A stretch of 64,000 nucleotides of DNA from Mucilaginibacter sp. 14171R-50 (GCF_010093045.1 NZ_CP048115.1:1984001-2048000); one strand, 5' to 3'; shown: positions 39,700-49,151, counted from the stretch's first letter. The notes: generated from the letters alone by a model not told the origin. Numbers and translations are program-made.

Positions 39700-40893
39700 A
39701 TGAAGATAGCTATGCTTGGTTCGGGCTTTATTGCGCGTTTCTATGCCGATTCGCTGGTGGGGCACCGCAGGCTCGATACGCTGCACGCCGTGTACAGTCG
39801 TAATTTGGATAAGGCCAAACAATTTGCCCATGATTATAAACTCCCCGTGTACAGCGACAATATGGAAGAGGTAGTGAACCACCCCGAGGTGGATGTGGTG
39901 GTGATATCGCTGCCTAACGATTTGCACCTGGCCGCTGTTGAGGCCTGCGCCAAAGCGGGCAAGCATGTGCTGTGCACCAAACCGCTCGGTCGCACCGCTC
40001 ATGAGGCTAAACAAATGCTGGATATGGTAGAGCAGGCGGGCGTTATGGGCGGCTACCTTGAGGATCTGTGCTATACGCCAAAGTTCAATAAAAGTTTAGC
40101 CAGCGTAAAGGCGGGCGGCGTGGGCAGGGTGCTGTGGGCCAAAAGCCGCGAGGCGCACCCCGGCCCGCACAGCAACTGGTTTTGGGATAAGGCCCAAAGC
40201 GGCGGCGGCTGCATTGTCGACCTGGGCTGCCACTGCATCGAGATCGCCCGAAGCTACATAGGCAAAAATATTAAGCCGGTTGAGGTGATGTGCTGGGCGG
40301 CCACGCAGGTGCACCCCATTGATGCCGAAGACAACGCCATAGGCATGGTAAAGTATGCCAACGGCGCCATAGGGCAGTTTGAGGTAAGCTGGTGCTTTCG
40401 CGGCGGTATGGACCTGCGCGACGAGGTGATGGGCACCGAGGGCACCATCTGGATAAATAACTTTTTGCGTACCGGGTTTGATATGTTCAGCACCGGCAAG
40501 GGCGGCGGCTACGTGGCCGAAAAGGCCGAGAGCAGCCAGGGCTGGCTTTTCCCCGTGGGCGACGAAGTGAACGAGCTGGGCTACAACCACATGTTTACCG
40601 ATATGTTTGAGGCCATTGAGCAAAACCGCCCGCCCGCCGAAACGTTTTACGACGGCTACGTGGTGAACGCCATAATCGACGCGGCCTACGCCAGCGCCAA
40701 AAGCGGCATTTGGGAACCCGTAAAGCTCGACGACTGGCGCGGCAGCACCAACACCAAAATAGCCACCGAGTTTGCCAGTTTCGACGAGCAATATTACCTC
40801 ATCAAAGAAGAGATACTGCCCCACGGCGAACGCAAGCTGATACTGAAGGATAAAACTACGGGAGAGGTAGTGGTGAGGGATTTAACCCCCTAA
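39700..40893 (+). CDS. Gfo/Idh/MocA-family oxidoreductase
   Basis: This 397-residue protein begins with a Rossmann fold (MKIAMLGSGFIARFYADSL). CTKPLGRTAHEAKQMLD holds the family's conserved lysine-proline, and IVDLGCHCIEIARSYIG the catalytic His region. The C-terminal GFO_IDH_MocA domain follows. It is an NAD(P)-dependent sugar or inositol dehydrogenase of the cytoplasm; no signal peptide is seen. It is separated by repeats from the TIM-barrel isomerase at 41636, and both could belong to sugar or inositol catabolism. Its last codons and stop are supplied by a repeat element. Confidence 0.9.
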   Translation: MKIAMLGSGFIARFYADSLVGHRRLDTLHAVYSRNLDKAKQFAHDYKLPVYSDNMEEVVNHPEVDVVVISLPNDLHLAAVEACAKAGKHVLCTKPLGRTAHEAKQMLDMVEQAGVMGGYLEDLCYTPKFNKSLASVKAGGVGRVLWAKSREAHPGPHSNWFWDKAQSGGGCIVDLGCHCIEIARSYIGKNIKPVEVMCWAATQVHPIDAEDNAIGMVKYANGAIGQFEVSWCFRGGMDLRDEVMGTEGTIWINNFLRTGFDMFSTGKGGGYVAEKAESSQGWLFPVGDEVNELGYNHMFTDMFEAIEQNRPPAETFYDGYVVNAIIDAAYASAKSGIWEPVKLDDWRGSTNTKIATEFASFDEQYYLIKEEILPHGERKLILKDKTTGEVVVRDLTP

Positions 40894-40959
40894 CCCCCTG
40901 AAGGGGGAACCGAAGTTCTTTAAACTCTTCAGAAGCTCCCCCTTTAGGGGGCTGGGGGG
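40884..40959. repeat. Inverted repeat overlapping the oxidoreductase stop codon
   Basis: AACCCCCTAACCCCCTGAAG on the left pairs with CTTTAGGGGGCTGGGGGG on the right, and AGTTCTTTAAACTCTT forms the centre. The TAA stop at 40891-40893 lies in the left arm. Confidence 0.75.
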
Positions 40960-40974
40960 CTTGGGCGTTCCCCT

Positions 40975-41047
40975 GCGGGTCGGGCTTTACGCTCATACGG
41001 CCGCAGGCCTTAGGCGCAAGGCCGGTATCCGCTGCAATCCCTAACGC
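40975..41047 (-). repeat. GC-rich REP-like element (inverse copy of 39082-39155)
   Basis: On the minus strand it reads GCAGCGGATACCGGCC, CTAAGGCCTGCGG and TATGAGCGTAAAG, the same order as at 39082-39155. Confidence 0.65.
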
Positions 41048-41062
41048 GGGCACGCTGTGTAA

Positions 41063-41160
41063 TAAACTATGTCATTTCGAACGAGCGGGAGCGAGGAGAA
41101 ATCTTATACAAGCAGTAAGTAGTAACCTTGCATCCGCGATGGCAGGGTAGAAGATTTGAC
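41063..41160 (+). repeat. MITE/REP-like element, left copy, right arm missing
   Basis: It starts TAAACTATGTCATTTCGAAC and continues with GAGCGGGAGCGAGGAGAAAT. It matches 41481-41605 through AGAAGATTT, then lacks the closing inverted arm. Confidence 0.75.
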
Positions 41161-41173
41161 AATCTGATTGAAT

Positions 41174-41475
41174 ATGTGGAACTATAATTATTATGTTTAT
41201 ATAACTACTAATCACGATAAAACGGTGTTATACATCGGTGTTACCAATGATTTAAGCAGAAGATTATACGAGCACAAAGAAAATAAAGGTAACGGTAGGT
41301 CATTTACAGGCAAGTACTATTGTTATAACCTGGTTTACTATTAGCATTTCGCTAATATAGAATATGCCATTGAACGTGAAAAAGAATTAAAGAAGTGGCG
41401 ACGTGAGAAAAGGAAGCGTTGATCGCATCAGTAAACCCCCAATGGAAATTTTTAAATGAAGAAGTAACCGAATAG
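41174..41475 (+). pseudogene. GIY-YIG nuclease gene, broken
   Basis: From the ATG at 41174 the frame reads WNYNYYVYITTNHDKTVLYI then GVTNDLSRRLYEHKE, a clear GIY-YIG domain of the small YhbQ/UPF0213 type. A TAG at 41342 (codon 57) interrupts it. It then continues in frame with FANIEYAIEREKELKKW. One A is missing near 41408-41411, after which a shifted frame gives EALIASVNPQWKFLNEE and stops at 41475. Intact members are about 95-100 residues, which fits the full span. They are thought to be DNA-structure nucleases. It lies between two copies of a MITE-like repeat. Confidence 0.85.
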
Positions 41476-41480
41476 TATTA

Positions 41481-41605
41481 TAAACTATGTCATTTTGAAC
41501 GAGCGGGAGCGAGGAGAAATCTTATACAAGCAGCAGGTGTCAGCCTTGCATCCGAAATCGACAGGGCGTAGAAGATTTCTCCTCGTACCTCGTTCGAAAT
41601 GACAA
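41481..41605 (+). repeat. MITE/REP-like element, right copy, with complete terminal inverted repeats
   Basis: The left arm begins GTCATTTTGAACGAG and continues CGAGGAGAAATCTT. The right arm AAGATTTCTCCTCG then CTCGTTCGAAATGAC is its complement. The arms are about 35 bp and enclose about 50 nt. Confidence 0.85.
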
Positions 41606-41635
41606 TCGGTTTAAACCAATTAACCAACTAAAACC

Positions 41636-42505
41636 ATGAACAGAAGAACCTTCCTCTATAATAGCGGCCTGTTAGCCGCGGCTGCGGCAACATCATCTGC
41701 AATAAGCTGCACCACCGCGCGGGCAAAACCCGCGCCCGGCATACAGCTTTACATGGTGAAAGAGGACATGGAGCGCGACCCTATTGGCACGCTAAAAAAA
41801 CTGGGCGCTATGGGTTACACCCAGATAGAAAGCTACGGCAGTGATAAAGGCATATTTTGGGGAAAGACCAATACCGAGTTTAAAAAGATAGCATCGGGTT
41901 ACGGGCTAAATTTGGTAAGCACCCATTACAACCCCTGCACCTTGCCGGAGTTTGACAAGCTGGCGGCAGATGCCGCGCAGATAGGCATGAAGTACCTGGT
42001 ATGCCCCTGGCTGGGTCCGCAGAAATCGATAGAAACGTTTAAAACCTTCGCCGAGGATTTTAACCAGCGCGGCGCCATCTGCAAAAAGCATGGACTAAGG
42101 TTCGGCTACCACCCGCACGATTATCCTTACAAAGCTGTAGATGGTCAGCTGCCTATCGATGTACTCCTTGCCGGCACGGATCAGGACCTGGTCGACTTCC
42201 AGATGGATGTATACTATACCGTAACCGAGGGCGCCGACCCATACGCCTACATCACCAAACACAAAGGCCGCTTTAAGCTGGCCCACATGCGCGATGTGCT
42301 GAAGCAGCGCCTCCCCGCGGGCAGCCAGGAAGAGTCGGCATGCGACCTGGGCGAGGGCATTATCGACTTTAAAAAATTCATCCGTACCGGGCAGGACAAC
42401 GGTATGCAGTACTTCTTTGTAGAGCAAAGCCGTTTCTTCCAAGAAACCCCGCTGCAAAGCGCGGAAAAGAACGCGGCGTATTTGAAGCGGTTGAGCCTCA
42501 GCTAA
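41636..42505 (+). CDS. Sugar phosphate isomerase/epimerase-like protein (TIM barrel), exported
   Basis: This 289-residue protein has a signal peptide with RRTFL and then a Cys-containing stretch (AISCTT), so it is either Tat-exported or lipid-anchored. The barrel starts PGIQLYMVKEDMERDPIGTL. Metal-binding-type residues are in FGYHPHDYPY, DFQMDVYYT and FVEQSRFF. It belongs to the AP endonuclease 2/xylose-isomerase-like family common in Bacteroidota sugar clusters. The substrate is unknown. It shares orientation with the oxidoreductase upstream, with repeats between them. Confidence 0.88.
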   Translation: MNRRTFLYNSGLLAAAAATSSAISCTTARAKPAPGIQLYMVKEDMERDPIGTLKKLGAMGYTQIESYGSDKGIFWGKTNTEFKKIASGYGLNLVSTHYNPCTLPEFDKLAADAAQIGMKYLVCPWLGPQKSIETFKTFAEDFNQRGAICKKHGLRFGYHPHDYPYKAVDGQLPIDVLLAGTDQDLVDFQMDVYYTVTEGADPYAYITKHKGRFKLAHMRDVLKQRLPAGSQEESACDLGEGIIDFKKFIRTGQDNGMQYFFVEQSRFFQETPLQSAEKNAAYLKRLSLS

Positions 42506-42506
42506 A

Positions 42507-42604
42507 TCCTCTCCAAAGGAGAGGACTTTAAAATCTGAATAATAAAAAAGCCTGCCTTATCAGCAAGCTTTAAGCATTTCAGAACCCTCTCCTTTGGAGA
42601 GGGT
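42507..42604. repeat. Paired hairpins in the convergent gap
   Basis: CCTCTCCAAAGGAGAGG (42508-42524) and ACCCTCTCCTTTGGAGAGGGT (42584-42604) are each palindromic. They are also related to each other by inversion. Between them, GCCTGCCTTATCAGCAAGC resembles a weak terminator. Confidence 0.65.
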
Positions 42605-42614
42605 TCGGTGAGGC

Positions 42615-43391
42615 CTACAAAAGGTAGATCTTAAAAAAGCGTTTACCGTATTCGCCCCAGCCTTCCATGGCTTTGGTGAGTGTGGCTTTCAATCCGCTGT
42701 AGGTTGTTGCCTTGCCTTTGGCGGGTACTTTTAACTGCGCATCGGCAACCGGCACATCGGTAACTTTGGTGGCAAACCAGGTAACGTTCTCGTGCGGCAG
42801 TGCCAGGCCGAGTATCATACCCGGCAGCCCGGTGAATGATTCAGGGCCGCCTGATACCGGGATCTCATCGCTGTAAAACGCCACCACATATATCGAATCC
42901 ATTACCAGGGCATTTGCACGGCGACAGGTGTAGCCGGCAATATCGCGGGTTTCGTCGGTTATCTTCCAGGTGATCTTGCGGGCGGTATCCTTCACCAAAA
43001 AAGCCTCATCAAATACCTTTTTTGCGGTGGTGCTCAGGTTGGTGTTCAGGTCGGTGTATACGGTGTTTATTTGCTGTGCCAGGGGCATATCGCTAAACCA
43101 GCTGTTCGATGGCGGCGCATCGTCGGGCAGGGGCGCGTAAAGCGTGCGGTTGCCGCTAAAGCTAAGGGTGCTTTTCAGTACCTTAAACTGGGGGTTGTTC
43201 TTTTTGTATTGCTCAAAAGCAGGTGCGTACCAGCTTTCGTTGTCCTTGTTAATTACGGCTTTGATAACACCGTACATGTTCACCCTTTTTTCGTACTCGA
43301 TGGTGCCCGCGGTAGTAAAGTGCGCGTTTTGGGCGAATGCCGCGCTGCTGCCGATAAGGCAAGTGAGTAGTAATATTAAATGCTTTTTCAT
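42615..43391 (-). CDS. GLPGLI-family exported protein
   Basis: This 258-residue protein has a signal peptide ending at AFAQ. It carries the family motif FTGLPGMILGL and the upstream RDIAGYTCRRANAL segment. GLPGLI proteins are specific to Bacteroidota, usually sit next to an outer-membrane receptor, and have no established function. That pairing holds here, since the barrel gene ends 31 nt upstream on the same strand. A periplasmic or outer-membrane role with the receptor is inferred. Confidence 0.93.
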   Translation of the reverse strand: MKKHLILLLTCLIGSSAAFAQNAHFTTAGTIEYEKRVNMYGVIKAVINKDNESWYAPAFEQYKKNNPQFKVLKSTLSFSGNRTLYAPLPDDAPPSNSWFSDMPLAQQINTVYTDLNTNLSTTAKKVFDEAFLVKDTARKITWKITDETRDIAGYTCRRANALVMDSIYVVAFYSDEIPVSGGPESFTGLPGMILGLALPHENVTWFATKVTDVPVADAQLKVPAKGKATTYSGLKATLTKAMEGWGEYGKRFFKIYLL

Positions 43392-43422
43392 CGCTTTATA
43401 TTTTTTTGATATTATATCTTAA

Positions 43423-46233
43423 CTATTTCTTTGCAGCGCCGCCGCCCATGCCGTTAAAATCCCACACTACCGATAGCATATAATACCTGCGGATGGTGGT
43501 GTACCTGTTCTCGGTAATTAAATTGCTTGATGCGCTGCGGGTAAAGCCCGAGTTTTGGTTCAGCAAGTCATTACCCCTTAATACCAGTTTAAGGTTTTCG
43601 GCCTTAAAGAACGATTTGGTAATGCTGGCGTTGATAATGGTTTGCTTAAAATCGTTATCGAACGATTGTGTAGCCGCGGTGTACTGGTACTGGCCATCGC
43701 TGCCTATCTCAATTTTGCCCGGCAGGTAAATGTTCATGTAATAGTCAGCGTTAAAGCCGCGGCCGTTGTTATTTCTGTCGGGCTGTAACGATGCCTGGCC
43801 AACAGTGTAGTTAGGGCCGGCGCTTACGTATATCGAGTATTTTTTCTCTTTATATTTCGACAGGCCTATCGCCGCCCTGTATGTGTTGGAGTTTGTTTTG
43901 TTAAGCTCGTTGTTTACCATGCTGTAATAAATGTTACCGCCGGTGTTGAACCTTGCATTAATGTTGAGACCTATAACGCCCAGTTTGCGGCTCATATCAA
44001 TACCCAGGTTGTAGTTAGATTGCTTTTTGCCCGGCAGGTTAACCGATTGTATGGTGCTTTTGCCCACCGTAGGGTCGGTAACCACGTTGCTTACAATGGG
44101 GTTGGTTGTAAAGTTGTAATTACCGTTAAACCAGATGGATTGATCGCTGATAACCTTGTACATATTGTAATAACCATACAAGCCGTTGGTGAACGAAGGC
44201 TTAAGGTTAGGGTTACCCAAGGTAATGTTCAGCGGGTCGGTGTTTACACGGATGGGCTGTAACTGATCGAGCGTTGGCTGGGTTTGGTTACCATAGTACC
44301 CGATATTTAACGAACTATAGGTCGAGAATTTGTACGAGAAGTTTGCCTGGGGGCTCCAGTTGGTAAAATTACGCCTGCCCGAGTTACCGGTAATTTCGTC
44401 AACCTGTTTATAATCTACATTGGCTACACGCGTGCCAAAGCGCATGGTGCTTTTGCCTTTTTTATAGCTGAAGTTAACACCGCCCTGGTTTGATGTCTGG
44501 TTAAACACGTAGTGGTTGCTTAACGAATCATTCAACAGGTTGTAATTGCCCGGTGAAGATTGATCAAAGGATTTCCTGTCGGCATTGCTGTTATTTAAAT
44601 TAAAGCCGTAATTAAACACCACCGATAAATATTTTGAGATCGGTTCGGTATAGGTAAGGTTTGTATTAAATCTTGACGTTTTGGTGTTGTCCGTCTTCTT
44701 TTGATCCACCACCTGGCTGCTGTCAAGCTGGCTTTGTTCGTTATAAAGGTCGAGCTGTGATTTTAAAAAACCGTTTGCCTTGCTTTGCGTCATCCCGGCC
44801 GATACGTTCAATGAAATGGTGCGGCCCGGTTTCTTTAATTTTTTGGTGTAAAGTGCCGATGCATTGAACAACTGCTGGTCTACTTCATTATTTAAAGTAC
44901 GGTCGTTAGTGTTTATAAGCGAATTGTCTGTCCTGCGGCTGCTTGCTTTGTTTATGCTGTGGGTATCGCTGTTTTTTAGCGTACCATCAACAGATACCTT
45001 TAAGGTTGAGGTGGTATCCAGCTTAACCGAATAAGTAGCATCCAGCTTTTGCCTGAACATGGAATTGTTGAAGGTTTCGTCTGTAAGGCTGTTGATCACG
45101 TTTGTAGAATCGCCGGGCAGGTTTTGCTGCGATTTGTTGTTGCGCGTGCCATCAACTTCAAGCGAACCTATCTTGTAATTGGTGTTAAGGCTGTATTTAT
45201 CGTTATTCCATTTATTATCGTAATGCACACCGCCGGTATTGGCTACCGGTATACCGCGGCCATCGTATTGGCCGTTGAACGAGTCGAGCCCGCCATCGTT
45301 GCCACCACCCATGAAGTAAATACCGCCATCGTCACTAAACTCCATGCCGCCGCCTGTGCCAAGCTTGTTATTATCATTCCAGCCTAAGCCTGTTTTACCG
45401 GTATTGCCAAAAGTGCCGTAAACCGAGAACTTCTTTTTCCCCTGGAATTTATTATAAAGGCCTTGCCCCTGGTAAAAGCCATCGGTACCAATACCGGCAT
45501 CAATTTTACCAAAGTAGCCGTTCTTTTTATCCTCTTTTAATTTTATGTTGATGGTTTTCGTCTTCTCGCCATCATCAATACCCGTAAATGTAGCCTGGTC
45601 GCTTTTCTTATCGTATAGCTGCACCTTGTCAACCATATCGCCGCGTATGTTTTTGGTTACCAGTGTGGGGTCGTCGCCAAAAAACTCTTCGCCATCAACC
45701 AGTACCTTTTGCACGGTTTGGCCCTGTGCAGTAATTTTACCATCCTTATCAACCTGTATGCCAGGCAGTTGTTTCAGCAGGTCCTCTACCTTAGAGTTCG
45801 GCTGTATGGTATATGCCCCCGCGTTAAACTCTGTGGTATCGCCCTTGATCTTGATGGCGGCAACAGTACCTTTTATCAGCACCTCGTTAAGCAGCCTCGA
45901 TTTAAGGTTCATGTTGATGGTGCCGAAATTAAAGGTGGTTTTGGCAGAGTCTAAACTAAAATGCTCTACATAATCGGCATAGCCCGGATAGGTAACCAGC
46001 AATATAAACTTGCCTTTGTTTAAACCGGTCATGCTGAACGAGCCGTTGGCCGCGGCGCGGGTAAACTTGCGTAGGGTAGAGTCTTTGGCGTTTAAAATAC
46101 TGACTGATGTATTTACCAGTTTTACATTGCCGACGCTATCGATAGCTACGCCCTTAACCGAATAGGGATTTTGCGCAAGGGCAGAAAAGGAGCAGAGGAA
46201 TATAAAAACCAGTGCTGTAATTGTGAACTTCAT
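43423..46233 (-). CDS. Outer-membrane beta-barrel (TonB-dependent receptor-like) protein paired with GLPGLI
   Basis: This 936-residue protein has a signal peptide ending at ALAQ. A carboxypeptidase-regulatory-like domain follows (about 25-110), then a plug region (KVEDLLKQLPGIQVDKDGKI and QKVLVDGEEFFGDDPT). The remainder is a large barrel ending in VVWDFNGMGGGAAKK. This is the barrel family that regularly precedes GLPGLI genes in Bacteroidota. The ligand is unknown. The two genes form an operon with a 31-nt gap. Confidence 0.9.
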   Translation of the reverse strand: MKFTITALVFIFLCSFSALAQNPYSVKGVAIDSVGNVKLVNTSVSILNAKDSTLRKFTRAAANGSFSMTGLNKGKFILLVTYPGYADYVEHFSLDSAKTTFNFGTINMNLKSRLLNEVLIKGTVAAIKIKGDTTEFNAGAYTIQPNSKVEDLLKQLPGIQVDKDGKITAQGQTVQKVLVDGEEFFGDDPTLVTKNIRGDMVDKVQLYDKKSDQATFTGIDDGEKTKTINIKLKEDKKNGYFGKIDAGIGTDGFYQGQGLYNKFQGKKKFSVYGTFGNTGKTGLGWNDNNKLGTGGGMEFSDDGGIYFMGGGNDGGLDSFNGQYDGRGIPVANTGGVHYDNKWNNDKYSLNTNYKIGSLEVDGTRNNKSQQNLPGDSTNVINSLTDETFNNSMFRQKLDATYSVKLDTTSTLKVSVDGTLKNSDTHSINKASSRRTDNSLINTNDRTLNNEVDQQLFNASALYTKKLKKPGRTISLNVSAGMTQSKANGFLKSQLDLYNEQSQLDSSQVVDQKKTDNTKTSRFNTNLTYTEPISKYLSVVFNYGFNLNNSNADRKSFDQSSPGNYNLLNDSLSNHYVFNQTSNQGGVNFSYKKGKSTMRFGTRVANVDYKQVDEITGNSGRRNFTNWSPQANFSYKFSTYSSLNIGYYGNQTQPTLDQLQPIRVNTDPLNITLGNPNLKPSFTNGLYGYYNMYKVISDQSIWFNGNYNFTTNPIVSNVVTDPTVGKSTIQSVNLPGKKQSNYNLGIDMSRKLGVIGLNINARFNTGGNIYYSMVNNELNKTNSNTYRAAIGLSKYKEKKYSIYVSAGPNYTVGQASLQPDRNNNGRGFNADYYMNIYLPGKIEIGSDGQYQYTAATQSFDNDFKQTIINASITKSFFKAENLKLVLRGNDLLNQNSGFTRSASSNLITENRYTTIRRYYMLSVVWDFNGMGGGAAKK

Positions 46234-46343
46234 ACTTAGGATTTATGAACAGCCAAGATATAACTAAAAACTTAGTAATAGAAGCGGAACATTTGTTAAA
46301 AAGTGTTAAATATGGCCCTTAGAGTATAACAGTCACACTATTG

Positions 46344-49151
46344 TTACGGAACCCTGATAATTTTAACGCTGTATATAGGTTTGCCTTTTTGGCTGATAAC
46401 GCTTGTATATACCCCCGGGATAACATTTACCTGTAAGGTATTTTGCAAGCCATTAAAGGTTTTGGCGAAGGATAATTTACCCATAGCATCATAAAGCCTA
46501 AGGTCATAGTCGTTAGCCTCGCCGCTTAAAATGGTGAGTTGGGTTTTAAACGGATTGGGGTACACAGTAAATTGGCTGGGCTGTAACCAAATGGCGCTGG
46601 CCAGGTCAGACCCGGTGCTTGTGCCGTCGGCTGTGGTAAGCAGCACCCGGTAATAATTAATGCCCTTTTTTGGCGACCCGTCAATAAAAGTATAATCTAA
46701 TACTGCAGCCGAAACATTGGTGGTGCCCAGGGTAAGGTACTGATCTTTACCCGTAAGCTTTTGCCATGTTATTGTTTTTAAATTAAGCGTGCTGCCTACC
46801 TGCAAGCTCAATTCAATTGTTTTATCATCTGTTACCCGGGCAAGCAGCGTGCGTATATAGCACCCAACTCCCTGGTTGGTAACATCAATGGTTAAACTTT
46901 TTACCCCCTCAAAACCATCGCCCTGCGCAGCCACGGCAAAGTAGTTTGATGATCGCTGCCCTGCGGGGATGATAACAGATGTATCGGTTGCCGTGGTTAA
47001 TTTTTGCAGCAGGTTGTCTTTTATATTATAGATAATATAGCCGGTAGCCCCGAGCTGCGGGCTCCAGTGCAGTAAGGTGCCGTTGGCGCAATTATAGCCA
47101 ACCTGCAGGCTTATAGGCTTTGATATCGTAAACTCCCTGCTAATGTGGTCCTGGTTGTTTATGCGCATTTTAAGCATGGCTTGCGTAAACAGGTTTGGTG
47201 TAGCCCATTGGTAATTATCAGCTTTTAACGTGACACTATTTGCCAGTGCTTTCCAGGTGGTGCCGTGGTCGTAGCTTACGCTTAAGCTACCGGTAGCGTT
47301 GCCATACGTGCTCTGCCAGCGCAGGTAATTATCCTCATCTGCCAAAAACTCATTGCTGCCTGATGGTTCCGTCCACTCAAATTGGTTTTTTAATTGGGTT
47401 TGATACGCCACATAAAATGCCTGCGGCCCCCGGGGCACCCTGCTGCCGTTGATGGTGATGGTATAAACGCCTGCCTGCGGATCTTGTAAGGTTACCTGCT
47501 CGGTATTGTTCAGCGTATCGCGCTGCCTTTTGGCGGGCGCTAACAGCGAGTCGGCAAGGGGAAAGGCGCTCAGCGACCAGGGCAGCAACGTGGTGCCGCC
47601 GGGTGTGGTAACGGTCAGGTCCAGGTTATTTATCAGCGCATAGGGGGCGTTCAACCCGGCGGGTGCGTCGTTCCAAACCAATGATACCTTTAGCAGGCTG
47701 CAATTTGCCGGGACGGTTATTTGGTAGCTGCTCTGGTCTTTATTTGCAACGCTGCCCGTTTTAAAACGCCCGTTGGTTATGGTCCTTATGGCCTCTAAGC
47801 CGTTTAGTTTGCCATAACCTGTTTTATAATCTACAGCAGGTGTACCAATATCGTCGGCGCTATTTATCAGTATAGCCTTTATTAAGGCCGATGAGGGTAA
47901 GGTGCTGTATTGTTTTTTATAAGCCTGTTGCAACAACGCTACCGCGCCGGTTGTTAAAGCCGCCGCGCCCGATGTGCCATCTTCGCCATCAGCAACCAGT
48001 TCGGGCTTAACACGGCCGTCGTAAGCAGGGCCTGCCGAGCTTAATGCTTCGGGCACGGAGGTGCGGCCGGTACCGCCAACTACAACAACGTTCTTTGCCT
48101 GCTTAAAGGTGCCCGAAAGGTTTGCCATATTAGCGATACCGATATACAAACCGGTGGATGGGGTAGTTGTGCCGATATTACCCGAGGAAAATACGTGGAC
48201 GATCCCGTCATTCGCGTATACCTGCTGGTCGTAAGCTTCGGCTTCGATACCATAAAAATTTTCGATGCCGGTGCCGTACGAATGATTTTGGAGGCTGATA
48301 TTGAATTTTTTAAAAACGGCGGTCGTATCAGGCGAAAGCCTCGAAAAATCTGATGAGGTAAATTTTACCGCCGGCGCCACCCCACGGCCCTTAACAAACG
48401 AATTGCCGTTGCCGCCTATCAGTGTGGCCATAATAGTGGCATGGCCGGAATTGTTTTCGGCAGGGATAACGGATGAAAACGAACGCCCAAGCAGGTCAAG
48501 GTCGTCCTCATCATAACGTTCTTCTTTCACGCTTACATTTATGCCGCTGCCATTTATGCCCGCAAAGTTATCCGGTATTGCCGACAAGTTGTTTGCGCCC
48601 AGGTCCAGGTCATCAATAACCAGCTCAGGGTGTGGCCTTCTGTCCAGCCCGGCAAAAACAATGTTGGTTTGTTGTAGCAGGGCCGGCAGTTGTTTCAGCT
48701 GTATTTTTATGGTAACCACTTTGCCGTTGGCCGATAGGATAGTGCCGTATTTTCTTACCTGGGTAAGGGCACTGTTGTTTCGGTCTTTCAGCACAAGGTT
48801 CACCACGTTTGTAGTATTAGGGTGGCTGGCATTTAAGCGCGCCAGGTTATCGTCGGCCTTCCATATCGCGTTTGCAGGGCTGGCGCTTAAAATATTGCCT
48901 GAGGGGGTGATAGCACTGCGGGATGAAGCGATGTAATAATTATATGATACCCTTTTTACAAGGTTAATATTTTTAAAATTTGACGGCTTTGCAAATTTGA
49001 TCAGATAGTATTGCACGCTATCGGGCTGTAATGTCCCGGCTGCCGGCGCGGCGTACATTTGGGTTATCGACTGGTCGTCGGTTTTTTTTTGAGCATAAGA
49101 TATATTGAAGCAGGCAAGAAAAAGAAAAAGGCAGACGATCTTTTTTGTCAT
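46344..49151 (-). CDS. Subtilisin-like S8 peptidase with T9SS sorting domain
   Basis: An ATG at 49163 is possible, but the second ATG at 49151 starts the cleaner signal peptide (MTKKIVCLFLFLACFNISYA). The peptidase domain has His237 (SGHATIM), the oxyanion Asn in VFSSGN and Ser394 (DGTSGAAAL). The position of the catalytic Asp is a Glu (VSVKEE, about residue 210). Fibronectin-like and beta domains follow. The C-terminus (FTVYPNPFKTQLTIL) is a type A T9SS target domain. Export through T9SS and attachment at or release from the surface is predicted. The total length is about 935 residues. Confidence 0.88.
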   Translation of the reverse strand: MTKKIVCLFLFLACFNISYAQKKTDDQSITQMYAAPAAGTLQPDSVQYYLIKFAKPSNFKNINLVKRVSYNYYIASSRSAITPSGNILSASPANAIWKADDNLARLNASHPNTTNVVNLVLKDRNNSALTQVRKYGTILSANGKVVTIKIQLKQLPALLQQTNIVFAGLDRRPHPELVIDDLDLGANNLSAIPDNFAGINGSGINVSVKEERYDEDDLDLLGRSFSSVIPAENNSGHATIMATLIGGNGNSFVKGRGVAPAVKFTSSDFSRLSPDTTAVFKKFNISLQNHSYGTGIENFYGIEAEAYDQQVYANDGIVHVFSSGNIGTTTPSTGLYIGIANMANLSGTFKQAKNVVVVGGTGRTSVPEALSSAGPAYDGRVKPELVADGEDGTSGAAALTTGAVALLQQAYKKQYSTLPSSALIKAILINSADDIGTPAVDYKTGYGKLNGLEAIRTITNGRFKTGSVANKDQSSYQITVPANCSLLKVSLVWNDAPAGLNAPYALINNLDLTVTTPGGTTLLPWSLSAFPLADSLLAPAKRQRDTLNNTEQVTLQDPQAGVYTITINGSRVPRGPQAFYVAYQTQLKNQFEWTEPSGSNEFLADEDNYLRWQSTYGNATGSLSVSYDHGTTWKALANSVTLKADNYQWATPNLFTQAMLKMRINNQDHISREFTISKPISLQVGYNCANGTLLHWSPQLGATGYIIYNIKDNLLQKLTTATDTSVIIPAGQRSSNYFAVAAQGDGFEGVKSLTIDVTNQGVGCYIRTLLARVTDDKTIELSLQVGSTLNLKTITWQKLTGKDQYLTLGTTNVSAAVLDYTFIDGSPKKGINYYRVLLTTADGTSTGSDLASAIWLQPSQFTVYPNPFKTQLTILSGEANDYDLRLYDAMGKLSFAKTFNGLQNTLQVNVIPGVYTSVISQKGKPIYSVKIIRVP

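Noticed and set aside
40096..40824. 242-codon frame opposite the oxidoreductase gene
   Set aside because: It is antisense to a clear Gfo/Idh/MocA gene in GC-rich DNA, where long shadow frames are expected.
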